This document shows positions 57,284-64,000 of a DNA stretch of 64,000 bases, one piece after another (positions within the stretch are counted from its first letter, which is position 1; every line of letters begins with the position of its first letter). The position numbers and the translations under genes were made by a program. Below the pieces are notes generated by a model. That model saw nothing but the letters and a program-made list of their open reading frames with translations, was not told the DNA's origin and made no database searches. Origin of the DNA: BACL21 sp038141525 (GTDB taxonomy: Bacteria > Bacteroidota > Bacteroidia > Flavobacteriales > Flavobacteriaceae); NCBI GenBank assembly GCA_038141525.1, contig JAYQIF010000004.1:186001-250000 (forward strand), in the 5' to 3' direction.

Positions 57284-57664
57284 ATGAAACAAATTATCCA
57301 TACTGTAGATGCCCCAGCCCCAATAGGTCCATACAGCCAAGCAGTACGCATGGGCAATACAGTGTATACCTCAGGACAAATCGCCATCGACCCAAAGACG
57401 GGACAGCTCGTTTCAGGGTCCATTACTGAGGAAACTCATCAGGTCATGCGCAATATGAAAGCAGTACTTGAAGCTGCAGGTTTGAGTTTTGATCAGGTGC
57501 TCAAAAGCACAATTTTTATCACCAATATGGATGATTTCGGGACCATCAATGAGGTCTATGCCAGTTATTTTGACGCGGATACGGCACCAGCACGAGAAAC
57601 CGTACAAGTGGCGCGCTTACCAAAAGATGTTCGCGTAGAAATATCCATGATCGCTGCAGACTAG
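57284..57664 (+). CDS. RidA family reactive-intermediate deaminase
   Basis: A 126-residue trimeric enzyme that hydrolyses reactive enamine/imine intermediates (such as 2-aminoacrylate) from PLP enzymes, protecting metabolism. The start is ATG 57284 (MKQIIHTVDAPAP), well supported by the family; a longer reading upstream is a shadow of lptD. The signatures IGPYSQAVRMGNTVYTSGQIAIDP, IFITNMDDFGTINEVYASYF and the active-site arginine in PARETVQVARLPKDVRVEI are present. It lies 20 bases after lptD and converges with tamB. Confidence 0.92.
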   Translation: MKQIIHTVDAPAPIGPYSQAVRMGNTVYTSGQIAIDPKTGQLVSGSITEETHQVMRNMKAVLEAAGLSFDQVLKSTIFITNMDDFGTINEVYASYFDADTAPARETVQVARLPKDVRVEISMIAAD

Positions 57665-57665
57665 C

Positions 57666-60600
57666 TTACAGAGCTTCACGATACAGACGCTTACCAAATA
57701 ATTTTAGAACTAATTCTTGGAAGGTCTCAAAATCGACGGTATAGGAGGCGCCTGCACCCTGTTCAAATATCTGATCCTCACCAATGAACTGAAGATCTGC
57801 TTGACGGTTGAAAAAATTCATGCGCAATGAACCATCGTCATTAACCAACCACTGCACCTGAATGTCTCCGGCCACAGCAGAATCATTAGCGCCTCCTACT
57901 GGAACCGCTACTTTCCCATTAATCAGGACTCGTTCAGAGATCTGGGTGCTGATCTGTACCCCAACATTGTATTCGAGTTGCGCATTCAAATCGACTTGAC
58001 GCGTACCTATGGTCGGCAGTATTTTAAATTTAGAATCGCTATCGGCCAAGAGGTCTGCTACAAGTTTATTCACACGTTCTGTCAGGGTTCCAACGATATT
58101 TTGACCGCCCTCCCCTTGAAATGATCCTGTGGCTGCGAGGTAGATGGCTTGAAGTTGCCTTTGCTCGCGTTCATTGAGTTTCACGTTGAGCTCGTCACGT
58201 ACGGCAGAAGAAACATTGGGAAAATCGAGTTGGAAATCTAACTCTGGTTGCATGATCTGCCCCGATAGATTCAAAAGCACCTCTACATCTACAGTGCTGT
58301 TCAGCGATGGATTGTCCAAGAGCGCTGAAGGGTTAACGTCCTCTACAAGATATTTAGCCGTTAAATCTAGTTGGGCCTCGTCTGCTGCACCATTCCAAGT
58401 GATTCGACCACCGGGGACCACATCAAGTGTCTTGTCTACGATACCACCGTATTTAAAATCATAATTCCCTTCAATGACGACAAATTCGCCCCACATTTTG
58501 AATTTTCCCAAAGTATTGATCTCAATAAACATGAGCCCTGTGCCACGTCCCTTGAATTTTGAGTTATTGACAGGATCCACTAGAATTTCGACCTCGGCCT
58601 GATCATTGATGTCCAAATCAAAATTCACCGTAAGTCCCTTTATTTCATCGGGCACATAAGTTAAGCCACTAATTCTGGCTTGTTTTTCCTCTGGAGAAAT
58701 AAAACGTATGAACGAATCGTCTCCCACTGTGGAAACATCACTGATCGGGATTTTGAATGTCGTGCCTTCTTGGGTGCGCGCAGTAACATCGATAACCAGT
58801 TCATCTGCAGGCCCAATTATGGTGGCTCCTCCGCCTATAAACGTTGTCCCGTAGTACAACACCGATTCTTCAGCTGGAGTGTCCAGGGCTAAAAACCGAT
58901 CGGTATTCATGTCTAAATCTAAGGCCCACTTGCTAAAGTTCTCATGAGTGATACTGCCATTCAGTGTGGCTTGTGTATTGTATTTAAGGTCGGTAAGGCG
59001 CGTTGGAGCTATATTAAAGGCGCCATTTGATATGGCAACTTTTGCGTTTTGTTCCACGGCCAAATCGATATTGAGATAAGGGATACGGAGTTTGGTTTTC
59101 TTGAGGGTTAAATCACCAGTAAGTGATGGCGCATTATACAAACCTTGTACTCTAGCTCTGCCATCGACACGACCCCTTATGTCACTGAGTACAGTACCTC
59201 CAAGCGGGCTCAGCGCTTCAAGGTCAAAATCTCTAAGGCTGAGATTCATGTCTAAATAAGGCTTAGCTTTTTTGAGGTCAATGGCCCCTATGGCTTTAAA
59301 TTTATTCTTACCCTCTTTGTTTAGTGTGGAATTAATCAAATATTCTGTAAGGTCGTTATTTCCCGTAATTCCAACACTTAGATCGCCCATAGACACCTTA
59401 TTTATGGCAAAAGACGACAGCAGTAAATTAGAACTTGGAAAGTAGTTTTCTTCGATTTTTTTAAACTGTAAGCGCCCATTGAGCATACCGTCTAATTGCA
59501 AATGATCAATACTCGGGAGTATGTGGTCGATATTCACTTGGTCAAAATCCATGACCAAACTCAAGGCGGTTTGGGCATCGCGAAAGCCACTAAAGGTGAT
59601 GCGTTCGGCATTATTGGAGAGCACCAGAGGGGTCAGCCGAAGTGCGTTGTCCTTACCAATAGTTAACCTGTGGGTTTGGGCCTTATTTTCTTTATTGAAT
59701 TGCCAAATTTGATCCCCCAAAATAAGCTTGGACGGGTGTAGCCCAATTACCGCATTTCCTATACTGTCTCTGGTTTGAAATAAATCCAGGGCGTAGTCGT
59801 CTTGCTTGTTTTTGCCCCCTTTTAACGTAAATTGTGTATTGATGGTATCGGCCAGTGCCCCATTGACCAGACGTAAATCATTGAAATATCTTGATCCGGT
59901 ATAAATCGAATCAACAGAGACGGCCGAACGATAAAGCTTGTGATCGTTGTCTATGGACAAGTTTACACCACCTAAGTAATTGCCCATGAGCAACAATTCG
60001 GGAGCAGAAAAATCTAATGCAAAGTCTTGCGTATTGTCCGTTACCAAACCTTTGATGCGTGTATTTGATCCCAGTTGTAATTCGGGCAGAAACAAATCGA
60101 CAATCTTGTGGTAGATCTCAAAGTCATAGGACAGGCTTTGATTTGCCGCTACTGGCTCAAGCGAATAATTAACGTAGGTGGTACCAATAGCATTTTGAAA
60201 CAAATTTGGTACATCAGCCCAATTGAATTGGCCTGACAAACTGCCCTTGACCACCTCAGGAGCATCAATGGTCAGTACTTTTTGTTCTAGACCATTGTCC
60301 AATTGCACCGCCAGGTCTTCAAAATAAAAATAGCGTTCCTGAGTTTGGTAAAACGTATTGTCCATCACCAGTGAGCCCGATAACTGATCATAATTCGGGC
60401 CATAGGCTTTTGCCTTAAACGCCCCAGAAAATTCTGCTATCGAATCTCTTTGAATAAGCCCTAGAGTATGCAGGTCGGCAAAACCGACTTGAGCTTCTAA
60501 ATCAAACCGCAGCTGATCTTTATTTTCTTCCCCTTTTAGAAAACCACTGCTCTGAAGATACTGGTCAGAAACGCTCCATGACCATTTTTGAAATGGTGCC

Positions 60601-61991
60601 ACAAGATCAGATTCGAGCTCAATATTACTGTAGGTATACCCCAGATATTGTACGGCATCAAATGTGGCTGAGATCTGAGTATTTAAGCGATCTGTACTCA
60701 GTCCACGACCCTTGATATTCACTAGACCAGAGACGCCTCCAAGTGATTTATTGCCGATGAGTCGACCCACCTGAAATCCCTCTAATTCTAGCGCTGCATT
60801 GTAAAATGCATATTCGGCAAGGTCAAGATTGCCCAGTTCAAAATTCGTTTTAATCCTGCCAAGAGCACTGCCTAAAGTACCATCAAAAGTCAATACATCA
60901 CCCTGCAAGCTCAATGCACCGATCATAGAGGTCTTGCCTAATCGTCTCAGTGAGGCCGGTAGGCTCGGTCCGAGGTCTTGAGGCATAAAATCAATCAGAT
61001 CGTCACGACCACTACTCAGGCGCATATCGCTAATGTCTAAATTAAAAGGACTTGTATTGAGCATGTTTTTGAGGCTGACTTCGCCACGCAAAAAGGACTG
61101 CCGGTATTGAAGCTGTGCCTGACTCCAAGTCAAATTATTTAAGGTTCCGTGTATGGCCCCATTAAGTGCAATAAACCCCTTATGGTCAAAGGCATCATAC
61201 CAAGTATTGATATCGGCAGTGGCCAATTTAGATCCTTGCGTTAAGTCTAATTCTAGATATACTTTATCGGAGAAATTGCTCATGCCCTGCGGATAGGATA
61301 GCGATAAATCTCCACGTAAATCGGATAATTGCGGGGTGATGAGCGTCATGTTAGCGATACCCATTGAGGTACTATCGTAGTAATAGTCACCGGAGAGTTT
61401 AGATACGCGGAGTCCAAAATTGCTCTCAAAACCCATGGCGCTAATTTTAGCCCCAAGGTCTGGCCCGCTAAGCCTAAAGTCTTTAGCATTGAGAAAAACT
61501 TCATTAAAGGCTAAATCCTGCTCTAAGCCTGGATTGTAATCTTTTATTTCTATCCGGGTGTCTTCCAAAGCTAAACGACCCACCAGAAGTACAAAAGAGA
61601 CCTGATCTTCTGGCTCTTTTGTCTCAGAGGATGGAAACTGCTGCAGAAAATAATCCAAACTGTGGATGGACTCGTCTTCATAAGTGGCAATGCGCAGCAA
61701 GGCATCCTGCAAATCAAGTTTTCCGAAGGCCCATCTATTGGCTTCAAGATCCGTCAAGCTCAACACATTAGTGCCCATTTTGGCGGCTTTGATCAAAGTA
61801 TCTTGATGGTGGTCCATAATTAATACTTGACGCAACTCAAGGACTCCTTTCCAATTGAGCCCAAGGCGTTGAATACTGATGTCTACATCATATTCCTGGT
61901 TTATTTTTTCGGTAATGAACTGAGCAAGTGAGGATTGTACTTTTGGAATGCTCAAAGTAATCAGTACCCCAAAGACCAATAACAGCATCAA
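57666..61991 (-). CDS. tamB: TamB/YtfN-like translocation and assembly module protein
   Basis: A 1441-residue inner-membrane-anchored protein that spans the periplasm and may move lipids or help outer-membrane protein assembly. It has an N-terminal signal anchor (MLLLVFGVLITLSIPKVQSSL), an AsmA-like N-part (ISIQRLGLNWKGVLELRQVLIMDHHQDTLIKA), long beta-helical repeats and the conserved C-terminal DUF490/TamB domain (DLTAKYLVEDVNPSALLDN, LSGQIMQPELDFQLDFPN). Reading upstream in frame gives KKLIQILKRFALL, a plausible positively charged N-terminus but without a standard start codon, so the true start may be non-canonical or the sequence may lack a base. It is divergent from tsaD. Confidence 0.9.
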   Translation of the reverse strand: MMLLLVFGVLITLSIPKVQSSLAQFITEKINQEYDVDISIQRLGLNWKGVLELRQVLIMDHHQDTLIKAAKMGTNVLSLTDLEANRWAFGKLDLQDALLRIATYEDESIHSLDYFLQQFPSSETKEPEDQVSFVLLVGRLALEDTRIEIKDYNPGLEQDLAFNEVFLNAKDFRLSGPDLGAKISAMGFESNFGLRVSKLSGDYYYDSTSMGIANMTLITPQLSDLRGDLSLSYPQGMSNFSDKVYLELDLTQGSKLATADINTWYDAFDHKGFIALNGAIHGTLNNLTWSQAQLQYRQSFLRGEVSLKNMLNTSPFNLDISDMRLSSGRDDLIDFMPQDLGPSLPASLRRLGKTSMIGALSLQGDVLTFDGTLGSALGRIKTNFELGNLDLAEYAFYNAALELEGFQVGRLIGNKSLGGVSGLVNIKGRGLSTDRLNTQISATFDAVQYLGYTYSNIELESDLVAPFQKWSWSVSDQYLQSSGFLKGEENKDQLRFDLEAQVGFADLHTLGLIQRDSIAEFSGAFKAKAYGPNYDQLSGSLVMDNTFYQTQERYFYFEDLAVQLDNGLEQKVLTIDAPEVVKGSLSGQFNWADVPNLFQNAIGTTYVNYSLEPVAANQSLSYDFEIYHKIVDLFLPELQLGSNTRIKGLVTDNTQDFALDFSAPELLLMGNYLGGVNLSIDNDHKLYRSAVSVDSIYTGSRYFNDLRLVNGALADTINTQFTLKGGKNKQDDYALDLFQTRDSIGNAVIGLHPSKLILGDQIWQFNKENKAQTHRLTIGKDNALRLTPLVLSNNAERITFSGFRDAQTALSLVMDFDQVNIDHILPSIDHLQLDGMLNGRLQFKKIEENYFPSSNLLLSSFAINKVSMGDLSVGITGNNDLTEYLINSTLNKEGKNKFKAIGAIDLKKAKPYLDMNLSLRDFDLEALSPLGGTVLSDIRGRVDGRARVQGLYNAPSLTGDLTLKKTKLRIPYLNIDLAVEQNAKVAISNGAFNIAPTRLTDLKYNTQATLNGSITHENFSKWALDLDMNTDRFLALDTPAEESVLYYGTTFIGGGATIIGPADELVIDVTARTQEGTTFKIPISDVSTVGDDSFIRFISPEEKQARISGLTYVPDEIKGLTVNFDLDINDQAEVEILVDPVNNSKFKGRGTGLMFIEINTLGKFKMWGEFVVIEGNYDFKYGGIVDKTLDVVPGGRITWNGAADEAQLDLTAKYLVEDVNPSALLDNPSLNSTVDVEVLLNLSGQIMQPELDFQLDFPNVSSAVRDELNVKLNEREQRQLQAIYLAATGSFQGEGGQNIVGTLTERVNKLVADLLADSDSKFKILPTIGTRQVDLNAQLEYNVGVQISTQISERVLINGKVAVPVGGANDSAVAGDIQVQWLVNDDGSLRMNFFNRQADLQFIGEDQIFEQGAGASYTVDFETFQELVLKLFGKRLYREAL

Positions 61992-62024
61992 GAGGGCGAA
62001 ACGCTTTAATATTTGAATTAGTTT

Positions 62025-62052
62025 TTTGATCCCTCTTATTGTTTTAAATTTG
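62025..62052 (+). promoter_or_regulatory. Bacteroidota-type promoter of tsaD
   Basis: TTTG at 62025-62028, a 16-base spacer and TAAATTTG at 62045-62052. ATG 62062 lies about ten bases past the -7 element, so the mRNA would be leaderless or nearly so. The spacer is one base below the usual range. Confidence 0.55.
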
Positions 62053-62061
62053 TTTCAAACA

Positions 62062-63111
62062 ATGGTGCTTGTCACCAACAACCGATTTACATTGAGTAAA
62101 GACACCTATATTTTGGCCATTGAATCGTCCTGTGATGATACTGCCGCCGCTGTAATGCATAACGACCGCGTTTTATCTAATGTTGTGGCCAACCAAGAAA
62201 TTCACCGCGCTTATGGCGGTGTGGTTCCTGAGCTGGCCTCAAGGGCGCATCAGCAAAACATCGTTCCTGTTGTTGATCAGGCGTTACAACAAGCAAATAT
62301 CGATAAAAATCAGTTAAGTGCCATTGCTTTTACTCAAGGTCCTGGACTGATGGGATCACTTTTGGTCGGCACGAGTTTTGCTAAAAGTTTATCGCTGGGA
62401 TTAAACATTCCTTTGATTAATGTACACCACATGCACGCCCACATATTGGCACATTTTATACAAGATCCCGAGCAAAAAATACCAGAGTTTCCCTTCATTG
62501 CCTTGACCATTAGTGGCGGACACACCCAAATTGTTTTGGTCAAAGATTATTTCGATATGGAAATAATCGGAGAAACTATTGACGATGCCGTTGGTGAAGC
62601 CTACGACAAATCTGCCAAAATGCTAGGGCTACCCTACCCTGGTGGTCCTCTTGTAGATCGGTATGCCAAAGAAGGCAACCCAGAGGCGTACAGTTTTCCA
62701 AAACCCAAAGTCGATCCGCTGAATTTTAGTTTCAGTGGACTCAAAACCGCTATTCTGTACTTTTTGGAAAAACAAAAAGCTAAGGACCCAGACTTTCTAA
62801 CCCATGCCATGAAAGACGTTTGTGCGAGTATTCAAAAGACTATTGTGGACTATCTCATGGAAAAATTAGACAATGCAGTAACTCAGACTGGAGTCAATCG
62901 TATTGCTATTGGAGGTGGTGTCTCCGCTAATTCTGGGATTCGCGCAGCTCTGGCTCAAGCTGAGTCCGAGCGTGGTTGGCAGACCTACGTGCCAAAATTT
63001 GCTTATTGTACCGATAATGCCGCCATGATCGGCATTGTGGGGTATTTAAAATTTTTGGAAGGACACCAGGCCAATCATGACATAGCGGCCAAATCAAGAT
63101 TGAGTTTTTAG
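62062..63111 (+). CDS. tsaD: tRNA threonylcarbamoyladenosine (t6A37) synthesis protein TsaD
   Basis: Cytoplasmic ASKHA-fold enzyme that, with TsaB and TsaE, transfers threonylcarbamoyl to A37 of ANN-decoding tRNAs. ILAIESSCDDTAAAV, GGVVPELASRAHQQN, the metal motif HHMHAHILAHF and GGHTQIV are present, along with GEAYDKSAKMLGLPYPGGP and FSFSGLKTA. ATG 62062 is the most likely start, because the promoter ends just before it and the frame further up is not supported; a TTG at 62093 is the alternative. Length is normal. rsmE follows after one base. Confidence 0.92.
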   Translation: MVLVTNNRFTLSKDTYILAIESSCDDTAAAVMHNDRVLSNVVANQEIHRAYGGVVPELASRAHQQNIVPVVDQALQQANIDKNQLSAIAFTQGPGLMGSLLVGTSFAKSLSLGLNIPLINVHHMHAHILAHFIQDPEQKIPEFPFIALTISGGHTQIVLVKDYFDMEIIGETIDDAVGEAYDKSAKMLGLPYPGGPLVDRYAKEGNPEAYSFPKPKVDPLNFSFSGLKTAILYFLEKQKAKDPDFLTHAMKDVCASIQKTIVDYLMEKLDNAVTQTGVNRIAIGGGVSANSGIRAALAQAESERGWQTYVPKFAYCTDNAAMIGIVGYLKFLEGHQANHDIAAKSRLSF

Positions 63112-63112
63112 T

Positions 63113-63841
63113 ATGCAAATGTTTCTGCACAGCGGCTTAGAGGCCACCGATAAAGACTTGGTTTTTAGTCCAGAGGAAAGCAAACATTTGATCAAGGTAT
63201 TGCGCCACAAAGCTGGCGATCAGATCAAAATATCAAATACACGAGGTCTTGTCGCAACTGCTACCATCACACAAGCCAATGCCAAGGCTTGTATGGTGCG
63301 CATTGACGATAGTCTGCAACATCCAGCCCCAAAAACCGATATCCATATTGCCATCGCCCCAACCAAACAAATGGATCGATTGGAATGGTTTGTGGAGAAA
63401 GCCACAGAGCTCGGGGTATCACGCATTAGTCCCATCATTTGTGCCCACAGCGAGCGAAAAACACTGCGTATCGATCGACTCGAAAAAAGACGAGACGCCG
63501 CAGTTAAACAATCCCTAAGTTATTATGGTGTTGTTATTGACCCTGAGCAATCTATCACAGATTTTTTAAACCAAAACTTTAGCGGTATTGATTGTTATAT
63601 TGCTCATTGTAATGATGAGATTCCTGAGCATTTAATTAAGGTTCAGGCTCAGCAAAACAAGGCCTTAGTCCTTATTGGACCTGAAGGTGATTTTAGCCCG
63701 GAGGAAGTAAACATGGCTTTGGGCAAAGGATTTAAACCGGTCTCTCTCGGCGAGCAACGTCTGCGCACCGAAACGGCAGGAATCGCTGCAGTACAAATCC
63801 TTAGTCTAAAAACGATTCTACAGATTGGTGATATTTTTTAA
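63113..63841 (+). CDS. rsmE: 16S rRNA (uracil1498-N3)-methyltransferase RsmE
   Basis: A SPOUT-class methyltransferase that makes m3U1498 in 16S rRNA. 242 residues is normal. Seen are the N-terminal PUA-like part (ESKHLIKVLRHKAGDQIKI), IAIAPTKQMDRLEWFVEKATELGV, ICAHSERKTLR and the C-terminal trefoil knot motif IGPEGDFSPEEV with LGEQRLRTETAGIAA. It starts one base after the tsaD stop, so the two are co-translated. A DUF4159 gene follows. Confidence 0.93.
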   Translation: MQMFLHSGLEATDKDLVFSPEESKHLIKVLRHKAGDQIKISNTRGLVATATITQANAKACMVRIDDSLQHPAPKTDIHIAIAPTKQMDRLEWFVEKATELGVSRISPIICAHSERKTLRIDRLEKRRDAAVKQSLSYYGVVIDPEQSITDFLNQNFSGIDCYIAHCNDEIPEHLIKVQAQQNKALVLIGPEGDFSPEEVNMALGKGFKPVSLGEQRLRTETAGIAAVQILSLKTILQIGDIF

Positions 63842-63851
63842 TATTAGCGTT

Positions 63852-64000
63852 ATGAGGTCCACGATTAGTTTATTTTTTGTTTTGCTCATGAATCTATGTG
63901 CTCAGGGACAAAGCTTGGGTATTTTAAAATATTCCGGTGGTGGGGATTGGTACAGTAATCCCACTGCTCTGCCCCAACTGATTGAGTTTTGTAATGAGTC
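63852..64000 (+). CDS. DUF4159 domain protein (5' part, cut by window end)
   Basis: Only the first 49 codons are in the window. A signal peptide (STISLFFVLLMNLCAQG) is followed by LGILKYSGGGDWYSNPTALPQLIEFCNE, which matches the start of the DUF4159 domain (LAVLKYNGGGDWYANPT-like) found in Bacteroidota secreted proteins. Start ATG 63852 lies 10 bases after rsmE. It belongs to the tsaD-rsmE unit in this genome. Function unknown. Confidence 0.8.
   Translation, partial: MRSTISLFFVLLMNLCAQGQSLGILKYSGGGDWYSNPTALPQLIEFCNE

Noticed and set aside
1..64000. Programmed ribosomal frameshifting as the cause of the split genes
   Set aside because: The breaks occur in many unrelated housekeeping genes, in both directions and at simple homopolymers, with no shared slippery site and downstream structure. 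Error is the simpler explanation.

Overview
The window is core chromosome of a marine-type Flavobacteriaceae (phylum Bacteroidota). Direct support comes from a C-terminal type IX secretion (T9SS) sorting domain, the lineage-typical gene pairs rlmD/DUF6452/DUF6048 and tamB/tsaD, fused E1 alpha/beta oxo-acid dehydrogenase, fused NagZ/beta-lactamase, BshA (bacillithiol), TonB-dependent receptors with carboxypeptidase-like domains, and promoter elements of the Bacteroidota form TAnnTTTG close to start codons. No rRNA, tRNA, IS element, prophage or CRISPR array was seen. Gene density is high and most genes are housekeeping.

Layout. 1-3277: end of an RlmL-like methyltransferase, then the minus-strand unit rlmD-DUF6452-DUF6048. 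3388-9652: rocD, a T9SS-sorted secreted protein, an Smr protein, a calcium-repeat lipoprotein and a NifS/IscS-type cysteine desulfurase. 9726-13953: a TonB-dependent receptor coupled to an M23 peptidase. 14089-16443: coiled-coil protein, zapA, a 6S RNA candidate and rny. 16436-28780: aldo/keto reductase, xerD, barrel protein, SSS symporter with OmpA protein, MscS channel cluster, SDR, two unknown secreted proteins and an MFS exporter. 28836-35149: the E1-terC-rlmI unit (minus) diverging from a dioxygenase, an SUI1 factor and a binding-protein-like gene (plus). 35227-44296: a 35-residue ORF, ung, mutS2, a DCC protein, a dicarboxylate symporter, aroC and a giant FAD/Fe-S oxidase. 44359-53149: a barrel protein, then a long minus-strand run mlaD, membrane Fe-S protein, HAD protein, CCG Fe-S protein, unknown, NagZ/beta-lactamase and bshA. 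53239-64000: amidase, lptD, ridA, tamB, tsaD, rsmE and the start of a DUF4159 gene. Envelope building (lptD, tamB, mlaD, amidase, M23, NagZ, zapA) and RNA modification or decay (rlmL, rlmD, rlmI, rsmE, tsaD, rny) are the dominant themes.

The strongest anomaly is technical. About 17 of some 58 genes are interrupted by single-base indels, usually one base missing from an A/T run of five or six. Adding or removing one base restores full-length proteins of normal family length, including for genes expected to be essential such as lptD. I read this as uncorrected sequencing error, not decay. One such indel appears to have erased a stop codon and created a false dioxygenase-SUI1 fusion. One gene (T9SS protein) instead carries an in-frame TAA. 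For disrupted genes I give the full repaired span. I did not find a convincing undescribed system. The items best worth a second look are the 6S RNA candidate, a secreted glutaredoxin-like protein paired stop-to-stop with an unknown secreted protein, and the mlaD/Fe-S cluster.
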